A stretch of 34,088 nt of DNA from HGM11416 sp045596285 (GTDB taxonomy: Bacteria > Bacillota > Clostridia > Christensenellales > Borkfalkiaceae), in NCBI GenBank assembly GCA_045596285.1, contig JAZOCA010000151.1, positions 1 to 34,088 on the forward strand, in the 5' to 3' direction. The notes beneath the pieces were generated by a model. It made no database searches. It had not been told where the DNA came from and saw only the letters and a list, made by a program, of their open reading frames with translations. The position numbers were made by a program, and so were the translations under genes. Each line of letters opens with the position of its first letter. Positions within the stretch are counted from its first letter, which is position 1. Of the stretch, positions 15,896 through 23,001 are shown in pieces.

Positions 15896-15924
15896 ATAAT
15901 AACACACTTTTTTATACCTGTCAA
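15896..15924 (-). promoter_or_regulatory. Promoter of the lysine riboswitch-transporter operon
   Basis: On the minus strand TTGACA (15924-15919), a 17-nt spacer and TATTAT (15901-15896). The predicted start near 15889 lies just upstream of the aptamer. The bases from 15925 to 16039 between this and the divergent iscR promoter hold nothing recognisable. Confidence 0.85.
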
Positions 15925-16039
15925 CTAAAATTACTGCCAAAAATGCAAAATAACTGCTTTTATTGCAAAATGATAAAACGTCTATTAAAACGCGTTACTA
16001 TAATATATATGAATATTTTTCTTTTTTAGTGTAAATAAT

Positions 16040-16069
16040 TTGACAATCGGTAGATAAAGGGTATATAAT
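16040..16069 (+). promoter_or_regulatory. iscR promoter
   Basis: TTGACA (16040-16045), 18-nt spacer and TATAAT (16064-16069). Transcription should start near 16076, inside the inverted repeat that follows. Confidence 0.87.
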
Positions 16070-16072
16070 TTA

Positions 16073-16097
16073 AATTGCTACTAATTTGGTAGCAATT
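16073..16097 (+). promoter_or_regulatory. Likely Rrf2/IscR operator
   Basis: AATTGCTAC (16073-16081) and GTAGCAATT (16089-16097) form a perfect 9-bp inverted repeat with a 7-bp centre. It covers the transcription start and ends just before the ribosome site, as expected for autorepression by the adjacent Rrf2 regulator. Confidence 0.7.
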
Positions 16098-16109
16098 AAA
16101 GGTGAAATA

Positions 16110-16574
16110 ATGAAAATTTCTTCAAAAGCGCATTACGGATTGCAAGCGGTTTTTTTACTGGCAAAGGCTAACGGTGTGCTTTCTGCAAAAGAACTAGAAA
16201 AAGAGATAGGCGTTTCGGGTAAATATTTAGAACGCATTATGCGAACTCTATCTAATTGTGGCGTTGTTAAAGCCAACCGCGGAACTTCGGGTGGGTATTA
16301 TCTTGCAAAGCCCGCCGAAAATATAACCGCAGGGGAAGTGGTTCGCTCTTTAGAAGACGAGCTTGAAATAATTTCTTGCGTTAAGACTGATTCTTGCAAT
16401 AAGTGCGGTACTAGTTACGTTTGGAAAAAACTTTACGTCGGCATCAATCAAATATTAGACGGTATAACGTTGCAAGATATGGTTAAAGAAGATGAAGTTA
16501 TAAATTCCGCATGCTTATCCTGCGGTAACGGTTGTGGCGGTGAAAAAAGCGGTTGCACTAAATGCTCTTCTTAA
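16110..16574 (+). CDS. iscR: Rrf2 family Fe-S-sensing regulator (IscR-like)
   Basis: 154 aa. An N-terminal winged helix starts KISSKAHYGLQAVFLLA, with the recognition region VSGKYLERIMRTLSNCGVV. Three cysteines C90, C96 and C99 match the [2Fe-2S] ligand set of IscR-type Rrf2 proteins. Unusually, the C-terminus adds a Cys-rich tail (C135, C138, C142, C149, C152) in a Gly/Lys-rich context, which could bind another metal or cluster. The start at 16110 follows AAAGGTGA; a longer TTG-started reading frame would begin inside the operator and is rejected. It is the first gene of an iscR-iscS-iscU operon and probably represses it when clusters are plentiful. Confidence 0.9.
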   Translation: MKISSKAHYGLQAVFLLAKANGVLSAKELEKEIGVSGKYLERIMRTLSNCGVVKANRGTSGGYYLAKPAENITAGEVVRSLEDELEIISCVKTDSCNKCGTSYVWKKLYVGINQILDGITLQDMVKEDEVINSACLSCGNGCGGEKSGCTKCSS

Positions 16575-16587
16575 AGCGAAATACTTA

Positions 16588-16615
16588 TTTATCGCGCTAT
16601 AGCGCCACTTTTTAT
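16588..16615. repeat. Degenerate conserved-loop element between iscR and iscS
   Basis: TTATCGCGCTATAGCGCCACTT has the reverse-orientation loop motif and the CCACTTTTT arm of the terminators at 29799 and 30786, but the matching left arm is missing. GCGCTATAGCGC (16594-16605) is a perfect palindrome. It may lower readthrough into iscS. Confidence 0.5.
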
Positions 16616-16661
16616 TAATAAAGAACAATAATTAACCGCAAAAGGCGGTAAAAGGTTATAT

Positions 16662-17846
16662 ATGAAAAAACAAATTTATCTAGATCACGCGGCAACAACT
16701 GCCGTAGATGAAAGAGCGCTTAATAAAATGCTTCCTTACTTTGCAGGTGTTTACGGCAACGCAAACAGTCAACATTTTTTTGGGCGCGAAGCGCAAAAGG
16801 CATTAGACGAAGCGAGAGATACTATTGCAAAAATAATAAACGCACACCCCTCTGAAGTGTATTTTACTTCTGGCGGAACGGAAGCGGATAACTGGGCAAT
16901 GAAGGGTATTGCGCGCGCAAATGAAGAAAAGGGCAAACACATTATTACTTCAGTTATAGAACACCCCGCTGTTTTAGGCGCTTGTAAAGACCTTGAAAGG
17001 GTTGGATTTGAAGTTACTTACGTCGGTGTAAACAATAAGGGTATTATAGACCTTGAACAACTTAAAAATGCAATCAGGGAAGATACTATTTTAATTTCAG
17101 TTATGTATGCAAATAACGAAATAGGAACTATTCAACCTATCGAAGAAATCGTTAAAATTGCAAACGAAAGAAAAATTATCTTTTTCACAGACGCCGTTCA
17201 AGCAATGCCCGTTATCGATATAGACGTTAAAAAAGTGGGAATGGACGCTATGAGTTTTTCATCTCACAAGTTTAACGGTCCAAAGGGCATAGGCGTTTTA
17301 TACGTGAGAAACGGTTTAAAAATTAAAAGTATGGTTTCCGGCGGGCACCAAGAAAGAACTAAGCGCGGTGGAACTTCTAACGTCGCTTGTGCAGTTGGTA
17401 TGGCTGAAGCGTTAAGATTAAATCGTCTTACTTTAAAAGAAGATTATCAAAAAGTAAAAGAACTTCGCGATTATTTTGTAAGTAGGGTGGAAAATGAAAT
17501 TCCCTATTCTTACTATAACGGAGATAGAGAAAACCGTGTTCCTTCTAACGCAGATTTTTCTTTTGAATTTATAGAAGGTGAATCTATTTTGTTTTCTTTG
17601 GATTTAGAAGGTATTGCCGTTTCATCTGGCTCGGCTTGTTCGTCTGGCTCGCTTGATCCTTCGCACGTATTACTTGCGATCGGCATAGAAGAAGCGGTTG
17701 CTCACGGATCTATAAGATTTTCTTTCGGTAAGGAAAACACTAAAGAAGAAGTAGATTACGTCGTTGATAAACTGAAACAGATAATAGAAAGATTAAGAAA
17801 AATGTCGCCGCTATTTAAGGCTGATATTAAAGATACAAAAATATAA
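16662..17846 (+). CDS. iscS: Cysteine desulfurase
   Basis: 394 aa, a NifS/IscS-type PLP enzyme that takes sulfur from cysteine and passes it to the scaffold IscU. The PLP lysine is K203 in SSHKFNGPKG, the catalytic cysteine is C326 in SGSACSSGSLDPSH on the mobile loop, and YLDHAATT opens the protein. H101 in IEHPAV and the DAVQ motif (D177, Q180) are also in place. The gene lies between the Rrf2 regulator and iscU, forming a minimal cluster-assembly operon. Confidence 0.95.
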   Translation: MKKQIYLDHAATTAVDERALNKMLPYFAGVYGNANSQHFFGREAQKALDEARDTIAKIINAHPSEVYFTSGGTEADNWAMKGIARANEEKGKHIITSVIEHPAVLGACKDLERVGFEVTYVGVNNKGIIDLEQLKNAIREDTILISVMYANNEIGTIQPIEEIVKIANERKIIFFTDAVQAMPVIDIDVKKVGMDAMSFSSHKFNGPKGIGVLYVRNGLKIKSMVSGGHQERTKRGGTSNVACAVGMAEALRLNRLTLKEDYQKVKELRDYFVSRVENEIPYSYYNGDRENRVPSNADFSFEFIEGESILFSLDLEGIAVSSGSACSSGSLDPSHVLLAIGIEEAVAHGSIRFSFGKENTKEEVDYVVDKLKQIIERLRKMSPLFKADIKDTKI

Positions 17847-17850
17847 AAAC

Positions 17851-17870
17851 TACGCTATAACGCGATTAAA
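17851..17870 (+). repeat. Conserved-loop element remnant between iscS and iscU
   Basis: TACGCTATAACGCGATTAAA carries the loop motif of the terminator family directly after the iscS stop codon, but no pairing stem or T-tract. Readthrough into iscU is therefore expected. Confidence 0.5.
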
Positions 17871-17905
17871 TCACAATTTTAAATAAATTTTAAGAGAGAA
17901 ATATT

Positions 17906-18271
17906 ATGTATAACGAAAAAGTAATGAACGCATTTCAAAACCCCAAAAACGTTGGCGAAGTAGAAAACTACGATGGAATCGGAACAGTAGGTAATGCATC
18001 TTGCGGTGATATTATGCAAATCACCATCAAGGTAGAAAACGACGTTATCGTAGACGCTAAGTTTAAAACGTTCGGTTGCGCTGCCGCAGTTGCCACAAGC
18101 TCTACAGCAACCGATATGATTATCGGTATGACCTTAGATGAAGCATTAACCGTAACTAATAAAAAGGTTGTTGAAGTTTTAGAAGGTCTTCCCCCACAAA
18201 AAATACATTGTTCCGTTTTGGCAGAAGAGGCTATTAAAAAGGCGATAGAAGATTACAGATCTAAAAAATAA
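17906..18271 (+). CDS. iscU: Iron-sulfur cluster scaffold protein IscU
   Basis: 121 aa, IscU-type scaffold on which [2Fe-2S] clusters are built from IscS-derived sulfur. Ligand cysteines are C33 in NASCGD, C58 in FGCAAA and C102 in IHCSVLA, and the exchange-promoting D35 is present. It ends in a Lys-rich tail with no NifU C-terminal domain. The start follows AAGAGAG. Last gene of the isc operon. No hscA/hscB, ferredoxin or IscA gene follows. Confidence 0.95.
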   Translation: MYNEKVMNAFQNPKNVGEVENYDGIGTVGNASCGDIMQITIKVENDVIVDAKFKTFGCAAAVATSSTATDMIIGMTLDEALTVTNKKVVEVLEGLPPQKIHCSVLAEEAIKKAIEDYRSKK

Positions 18272-18550
18272 AGTTTTTCTACGCCGTTATACCGGCGAAA
18301 GTTTGCGTTTGGCTTGGTTACGTACAAAAGTACGTTACTTCTTACGGTCAATTCGCCTTTTTTCCACTCTAACTCGTATTAAATCTTTTTTTACCGTTTA
18401 TATAGGCGATATCGCTACATTATCAATCGGCATAATCTGCAAAAGTCTGCATGATTATTTTCTTGCATTTGAGTTGTTTTGTAGTAGATTTTTTAAGACA
18501 CAGACTAACTAAGTGATAGTTAATCGCTCTATAGCCACATTTTTAATAAA
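18272..18550. other. Gene-free region after iscU
   Basis: Holds a small hairpin CGCCG/CGGCG (18282-18297), the long imperfect terminator hairpin (18294-18363) and, at 18511-18540, another degenerate copy of the conserved-loop motif in reverse orientation (AGTTAATCGCTCTATAGCCAC). A 69-codon open frame at 18303 overlaps the terminator and has no ribosome site, so I do not call it a gene. Confidence 0.5.
18294..18363 (+). terminator. Long imperfect terminator hairpin of the isc operon
   Basis: GGCGAA (18294-18299) pairs with TTCGCC (18352-18357), and at the tip ACGTAC (18320-18325) pairs with GTACGT (18330-18335) around AAAA. Six T's follow the outer stem. The middle of the stem pairs only partly. 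Confidence 0.65.
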
Positions 18551-18595
18551 AACAAACCCCGTTTTTGCGTTATGCAAAAAACGGGGTGTTTTTTT
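18551..18595. terminator. Bidirectional terminator
   Basis: CCCCGTTTTTGC (18557-18568) pairs with GCAAAAAACGGGG (18574-18586) with one bulged base. A-rich and T-rich flanks suit termination on both strands, mainly of the DUF378 gene on the minus strand. Confidence 0.8.
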
Positions 18596-18803
18596 AAGGA
18601 AGTGTTTTAAATGGGTGGTATGCAAAAATAAAAAACAGGGTAAATAAACCCGATAAACCCACCAAAGAATAAATCACTCTAGAAACGACTGAAGCGTCGC
18701 CAAAAATAAGGGATACTAAGTTGAAATTAAATAGCCCCACGAGTAACCAAACTATAGCCCCTATAATGACTAAAGTCATAGAAATTACTGTTGCGATTTT
18801 CAT
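18594..18803 (-). CDS. DUF378 family small membrane protein
   Basis: 69 aa with two hydrophobic helices. The pattern of I-I-G-A-x-x-W-x-L-V-G-L-F-N-F, a short FGD loop, then R-x-I-Y-x-L-V-G-L-x-G-L matches DUF378 proteins, a widespread family of unknown function. GGAGG (18814-18818 on the opposite strand) supports the start. The stop codon lies in the T-rich arm of the terminator. Function unknown. Confidence 0.82.
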   Translation of the reverse strand: MKIATVISMTLVIIGAIVWLLVGLFNFNLVSLIFGDASVVSRVIYSLVGLSGLFTLFFIFAYHPFKTLP

Positions 18804-18892
18804 AAAAAAATAACCTCCAAAAAAGTATGCAGTTTTTAACTACGATAATAGTTTTTACTTTTTTAAAGGTTTTTATTCCAAGATATTAAGTT

Positions 18893-19156
18893 TTAGCCTT
18901 TATTTACGTTTTCTATCATTAAAAAATCAAAATCAACGCTTTCTATAAAGTCGCTTGCAAGAAATCTTACGTAGTTAAACTTTGCGAAATTAAATAGATG
19001 AGTTTTTAAAATTACGGGCGTAGGTAAGTCCATTTCGTGGCAAATTTCGCGTACGTAGTCGAAAAAATCTGCCCATTCCATATTTTCATCCTTTATAAAA
19101 TCGTATTTTAGTAAGGTTTTATTATCTTTTATGGTGCGCGCCCAAAGTTTAACCAT
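18893..19156 (-). CDS. Small protein of unknown function
   Basis: 87 aa, soluble, rich in aromatic and acidic residues (WADFFDYVREICHEMDLPTPVIL, with no signal or membrane segment). AAGGAG lies 6 nt before the ATG on the minus strand. I recall similar short proteins beginning MVKLWA in Firmicutes but cannot name a family. It lies between the DUF378 gene and a longer unknown gene, each with its own ribosome site. Confidence 0.72.
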   Translation of the reverse strand: MVKLWARTIKDNKTLLKYDFIKDENMEWADFFDYVREICHEMDLPTPVILKTHLFNFAKFNYVRFLASDFIESVDFDFLMIENVNKG

Positions 19157-19267
19157 TTTAACTCCTTTTATGCGTAGTTTAAAGTATCGTCATATAGTAT
19201 ACCATTATTTAAAAAAAATAACAACCGTTTAAAAAGGATTTTTTTATTAGTTTTTATGGGATTATTA

Positions 19268-20257
19268 TCATAGTATTTTTTCGCCCGTTCTTGCACACTG
19301 AAAAATACACCAGTAGCCTTTTCCGTGGCAGTCGAATATCGAAAGTGGAATAAACTTTGCATAACTTTCAAGTTTTTTTGGTTTTTTAGTATATTCGCCT
19401 AAAGCGCCGTGAACTACGTATTTTGGCTTTTGGTTTTCGTATATAACGCCAACGGTAAAAAAGTCGTTTTTTCCGTAGGGGATTTCTGCCCACTTGCTAT
19501 CTGGTATAAGTGCTGTTAATGCGCTTATAGGTGGGTATTTACAAAATATATCTTCTAATTTTTCATTTATTTCGGCGAAGAAATTTTTGTTATCTTGCTT
19601 GTTATAAGCGCATTTTTCATCTTCATTTCCCCGCATACGATTTGCATTTTTTTCTTCCTGTTCTGCTTGTTCCTTACAGCCGTTAGAGTTGCAAGTTTGG
19701 TTATGTAACCCTTCATTTAAATCACTTCCTTTATCTGTATTTTCGCTGTTGAATAGATAATAATTTTCTTCGGCAACTGCTTCGTCGTCATATACTTCTT
19801 GGTGGGGTGTTACGTCTGGATCTTTTTCATTTTGCCGGTGCAAAAGTAACAAATTTTGCGCCGCCACGCTATCTTTATCGATTTTGTCCGCCTTGCGCAT
19901 GCTTTTCTCATATAGGCTAGTTATCTCCGAAAGTTTTAAAAATTGTCCTTGGTAGCCAAAGTTTAGTGGATAGAACTCTTTTTCATCGTCGTAAAAAATA
20001 GCGCATGAAAAATTATATCCGTCAAACAGCGTGTTTTCAAAAGTAAACTTTTCTTTTGCCCTTTCTATTTTATTAACGATTTGTATTCCGTTTATATCAA
20101 CTAAAAAAAGAATGAGGTTTTGTGTATTTTTAAAAGAGATGCAAGAAAGTGTGAACGCTAAATTTTCTTGCTTGCTATACTTCAAAATAGCCCCGCCGTT
20201 TGATAATTCTACTTTCTTTGAAACTGACTTTAATAAAGTAACGGTATTTGCGCTCAT
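19268..20257 (-). CDS. Protein of unknown function with two domains joined by an acidic linker
   Basis: 329 aa. Residues 1-110 form a beta-rich domain (LSNGGAILKYSKQ, then repeated hydrophobic strands). Residues about 130-230 are a disordered linker rich in Asp, Glu, Asn and Gln with several cysteines. Residues about 235-329 are a compact domain with PPISALTALIPDSKWAEIPY, YVVHGALGEYTKKP, FIPLSIFDCHGKGYW and FQCARTGE, a pattern I recall from unnamed Clostridia proteins. No signal peptide or membrane helix. AAAGGGGG precedes the ATG. Function unknown. Confidence 0.72.
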   Translation of the reverse strand: MSANTVTLLKSVSKKVELSNGGAILKYSKQENLAFTLSCISFKNTQNLILFLVDINGIQIVNKIERAKEKFTFENTLFDGYNFSCAIFYDDEKEFYPLNFGYQGQFLKLSEITSLYEKSMRKADKIDKDSVAAQNLLLLHRQNEKDPDVTPHQEVYDDEAVAEENYYLFNSENTDKGSDLNEGLHNQTCNSNGCKEQAEQEEKNANRMRGNEDEKCAYNKQDNKNFFAEINEKLEDIFCKYPPISALTALIPDSKWAEIPYGKNDFFTVGVIYENQKPKYVVHGALGEYTKKPKKLESYAKFIPLSIFDCHGKGYWCIFQCARTGEKIL

Positions 20258-20553
20258 AAAACCCCCTTTAAGAAAAGCGCGTAGGATGCTCTTTCTTAAT
20301 TTTAATATATTAAACGGGGGAATATTTTATGTTATTTGAACACAAAAGGGCAAAATTTGTAAAATATTCCTATGCCTAGTAAAAAATATTAAAAATTTGT
20401 TTACATTAATTTCGATTTGTGATAAAATGATATCGGTGAAGTTTGGGCATAATTTGTTTTTTAGGCGAAAAAAAACAGAATAATCCCATACTCACTTAAT
20501 TAAAAGAAAAAACAATAACAAAAAATAGTTAATTATTTATTGGAGGCAATTAA
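20258..20553 (+). other. Gene-free region holding the pckG promoter and leader
   Basis: Apart from the ribosome site of the divergent unknown gene and the pckG promoter, this AT-rich stretch shows no strong hairpin or recognisable riboswitch. The pckG leader is about 120 nt. Confidence 0.5.
20400..20428 (+). promoter_or_regulatory. pckG promoter
   Basis: TTTACA (20400-20405), 17-nt spacer, TAAAAT (20423-20428). The start would be near 20435. Confidence 0.78.
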
Positions 20554-22332
20554 ATGGCACAAGAATTTACCACCAACAAGCAAGTTTTAAAGTTTGTTGA
20601 AGAAAGCGTTGCACTTTGCAAACCCGAACAAGTTGTTTGGATTACTGGCGACGAAGCTCAGTATGAAGCATTAAGAGCAGAAGCATGCGCAACTGGCGAA
20701 ATGATTAAACTTAATCAGGAACTTCTTCCTAATTGTTATCTTCACCGTTCGGCTGTAAACGACGTAGCGCGTGTGGAAGGTAGAACCTTTATTTGTACCA
20801 AAAAAGAAGAAGACGCAGGTCCTATCAATAACTGGATGGATCCCAAAAAAGCATATAGCGAAGTAGGCGCTATTTTTAACGGCTCTATGAAGGGTAGAAC
20901 TATGTACATAATTCCTTTCTCTATGGGCGCTGTTGGATCAAAGTTCTCTAAAATCGGTATTGAACTTACAGACTCTATCTACGTTGTTCTTTCTATGAAG
21001 ATTATGACCAGAGTTGGTCAAAACGTATTAGACGCTTTAGGCGATAGCAACGATTTCGTTCGCGGTTTACACGCTAAAGCAGATTTAGACGCAGAAAAGA
21101 GATATATTCTTCACTTCCCCGAAGACAATACTATTTGGTCTGTTAACTCTGGTTACGGCGGAAACGTATTACTTGGTAAGAAGTGTTTTGCTCTTCGTAT
21201 TGCTTCTTTCCAAGGCAAAAACGAAGGCTGGATGGCTGAACACATGCTTATCCTTGGTATCGAAAATCCCCAAGGCGAAGTTAAATATATCGCTGCTGCA
21301 TTCCCCTCTGCTTGCGGTAAAACCAACCTTGCAATGCTCATTCCCCCCGAAGTGTATCGCGAAAAGGGTTATAAAGTATGGTGCGTAGGCGACGATATCG
21401 CTTGGATTAGAGTAGGCGAAGACGGAAGACTTTGGGCTATCAACCCCGAAAACGGTTTCTTTGGCGTTGCTCCTGGAACGAATATGAAGTCCAACCCCAA
21501 CGCATTGCTTTCTACTAAGAAAGATTCAATTTTCACCAACGTTGTTCACAATCTTGAAAACAACACTATTTGGTGGGAAGGTATGGATAAGAATCCTCCT
21601 AAGAACGCGCTTAACTGGAAGGGTGAACCTTGGACTGCTGAAAGTGGTGAAAAGGGCGCTCATCCCAACAGTAGATTTACTGCTCCCGCAGTTAACTGTC
21701 CCTGTATTAGCGATCAATTCGAAGCAGCTAACGGTGTTCCCCTAAGCGCAATCGTATTCGGTGGCAGACGTGCTAAAACCGCACCCCTAGTATATCAATC
21801 AAGAGATTGGAATGCAGGCGTATTCGTAGGCTCTATTATGGCTTCAGAAACTACTGCTGCTGCAACCGGTGCTGTTGGTGTTGTTCGTCGTGATCCCATG
21901 GCTATGAGACCTTTCGTTGGTTACAACATGGCAGATTATTTTGCGCACTGGATTAACATGGGTAAGAAGATTACCAACAAACCCCAAATCTTCAACGTTA
22001 ACTGGTTCAGAACTGATGACGAAGGTCACTTCATATGGCCTGGCTTCGGCGATAACCTACGCGTTCTTGAATGGATTTTAAAACGTTGTGATGGCGAAGT
22101 TGAAGCAAAAGAAACCGCTATCGGTTACGTTCCTTACGCTAAAGATATCAATCTTGAAGGCATTGGCGATGGCGTTACTGAACAAACTATTGAAGATCTT
22201 ACCACCGTTGATACTGCAACTTGGGTTGAAGAAGCTAAGGGTATCGAAGAATTCTACGCACAGTTTGGCAACAAACTTCCCGCAGAACTTCGTGAAAATC
22301 TTGAAGGTTTAAAAGCAAGACTTGCAAAATAA
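20554..22332 (+). CDS. pckG: Phosphoenolpyruvate carboxykinase (GTP)
   Basis: 592 aa, full length for the GTP-dependent family, unlike the ATP-dependent pckA type. It interconverts oxaloacetate plus GTP with PEP, CO2 and GDP. The P-loop is PSACGKTN (251-258) including the reactive cysteine C254; the metal/substrate region has the GDDIAWIR, NPENGFFGVAPGTN and FGGRRAKT motifs, and PFSMGAVGSKFSKIGIELTDS lies near 120-140. In fermenting anaerobes the enzyme often runs toward oxaloacetate for succinate or biosynthesis. GGAGG precedes the ATG. Single-gene transcript with its own promoter. Codon use is of the strongly expressed kind (many C-ending Asn, Phe and Ile codons). Confidence 0.97.
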   Translation: MAQEFTTNKQVLKFVEESVALCKPEQVVWITGDEAQYEALRAEACATGEMIKLNQELLPNCYLHRSAVNDVARVEGRTFICTKKEEDAGPINNWMDPKKAYSEVGAIFNGSMKGRTMYIIPFSMGAVGSKFSKIGIELTDSIYVVLSMKIMTRVGQNVLDALGDSNDFVRGLHAKADLDAEKRYILHFPEDNTIWSVNSGYGGNVLLGKKCFALRIASFQGKNEGWMAEHMLILGIENPQGEVKYIAAAFPSACGKTNLAMLIPPEVYREKGYKVWCVGDDIAWIRVGEDGRLWAINPENGFFGVAPGTNMKSNPNALLSTKKDSIFTNVVHNLENNTIWWEGMDKNPPKNALNWKGEPWTAESGEKGAHPNSRFTAPAVNCPCISDQFEAANGVPLSAIVFGGRRAKTAPLVYQSRDWNAGVFVGSIMASETTAAATGAVGVVRRDPMAMRPFVGYNMADYFAHWINMGKKITNKPQIFNVNWFRTDDEGHFIWPGFGDNLRVLEWILKRCDGEVEAKETAIGYVPYAKDINLEGIGDGVTEQTIEDLTTVDTATWVEEAKGIEEFYAQFGNKLPAELRENLEGLKARLAK

Positions 22333-22407
22333 TTAACTTTAAATAAAATAAGACGCTCGCTTTTAGTGGCGTAGCGATAGGGGAATTTTAATTTAATACA
22401 AAAGTGT

Positions 22408-22450
22408 AGCCCACTATACTTCGCTTTAAGGCGAAATATGGTGGGCTTTT
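22408..22450 (+). terminator. pckG terminator inside the nested element
   Basis: AGCCCACTATACTTCGC (22408-22424) pairs with GCGAAATATGGTGGGCT (22431-22447), 17 positions with one C-A mismatch and one G-U, loop TTTAAG, followed by TTTTC. Confidence 0.85.
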
Positions 22451-22477
22451 CTTATCCATTAAAAATTAAAGATTTAA

Positions 22478-22771
22478 GTTATATTTTTAGCCTTGTGGCT
22501 AAAAGTGATATGCAAAACAAGTTTTGCGTTATAATTTTCGAGAGAAAAATTCAAGGTTCTGCTTTAGCAGGTTCTTATAATTTTCGAGAGAAAAATTCAA
22601 GGTTCTGCTTTAACAGGTTCTTATATTTCTCTCGAAGAAGTTATATTAAATAAATCCTTAACTTGCCTTTAGGCAAATATAACTGCCGATAGGCAATATC
22701 ACTCGCTTTTAGCGAATATAACAAATCCGTAAGGATTTATTTAGTTGCCGAATCCCTTGTAGGGACTCGGC
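22478..22771. repeat. Array of short hairpins separated by heptamer spacers
   Basis: Hairpins with unrelated stems: TTTTAGCC/GGCTAAAA (22485-22504), GCAAAAC/GTTTTGC (22512-22527), TTCGAGAGAAA/TTTCTCTCGAA (22583-22636), TTGCCT/AGGCAA (22663-22676), TGCC/GGCA (22684-22695), TCGCT/AGCGA (22703-22715), AAATCC/GGATTT (22723-22738) and GCCGA-TCCC/GGGA-TCGGC (22747-22771). Spacers are GTTATAT, GTGATAT and GTTATAA on the left and GTTATAT at 22640-22646, then in reverse complement ATATAAC (22677-22683), ATATCAC (22696-22702) and ATATAAC (22716-22722). Not coding and not CRISPR. Confidence 0.75.
22529..22620. repeat. 46-bp tandem duplication within the hairpin array
   Basis: Two consecutive 46-bp units (22529-22574 and 22575-22620) differ at one base (G/A in CTTTAGCAGG versus CTTTAACAGG). 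Each holds TTCGAGAGAAA, whose complement TTTCTCTCGAA occurs once at 22626-22636, so either unit can form the long hairpin. Confidence 0.9.
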
Positions 22772-22843
22772 TTGTAAAGCGAGCGTTTTTTGTTTGATAC
22801 CTTAAAAGGGTTAAGGGTTATTTTTAATATTTACAGATAATTG

Positions 22844-22872
22844 TTGACGGAATTTTATATTTATGGTAAAAT
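22844..22872 (+). promoter_or_regulatory. Promoter of the shikimate operon
   Basis: TTGACG (22844-22849), 17-nt spacer and TAAAAT (22867-22872), giving a start near 22879 and a leader of about 120 nt with no evident riboswitch or T box. Confidence 0.8.
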
Positions 22873-23001
22873 AGTAATTAATCATAATGCTGTATTATGC
22901 CATTTAGCGCCTTTTTTGCACCATATCAACTGTTGCAGAGTAAAAATATAGGGTTATTTGGTGTAATTTATAGTAAAAATCTAATGATAAAGGAGCAAAA
23001 T

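Larger units (their letters stand above)
22353..22794 (+). repeat. Large nested element closed by an 11-bp inverted repeat and T-tract
   Basis: ACGCTCGCTTT (22353-22363) and AAAGCGAGCGT (22776-22786) are perfect inverted repeats 412 bases apart; the right arm runs into TTTTTTGTTT. This looks like one terminator hairpin whose loop has been expanded by a second terminator and an array of small hairpins. The whole stretch between pckG and aroC is gene-free. Confidence 0.6.

Noticed and set aside
18303..18512. 69-codon open frame after iscU
   Set aside because: It runs through the isc operon terminator hairpin and has no Shine-Dalgarno sequence.
22438..22653. 71-codon open frame after pckG
   Set aside because: It lies in the terminator and hairpin array; the protein merely translates the 46-bp repeats.
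22529..22771. Possible CRISPR array
   Set aside because: The palindromes differ in sequence and there are no unique spacers of constant length; only two direct repeats, adjacent to each other, are present.
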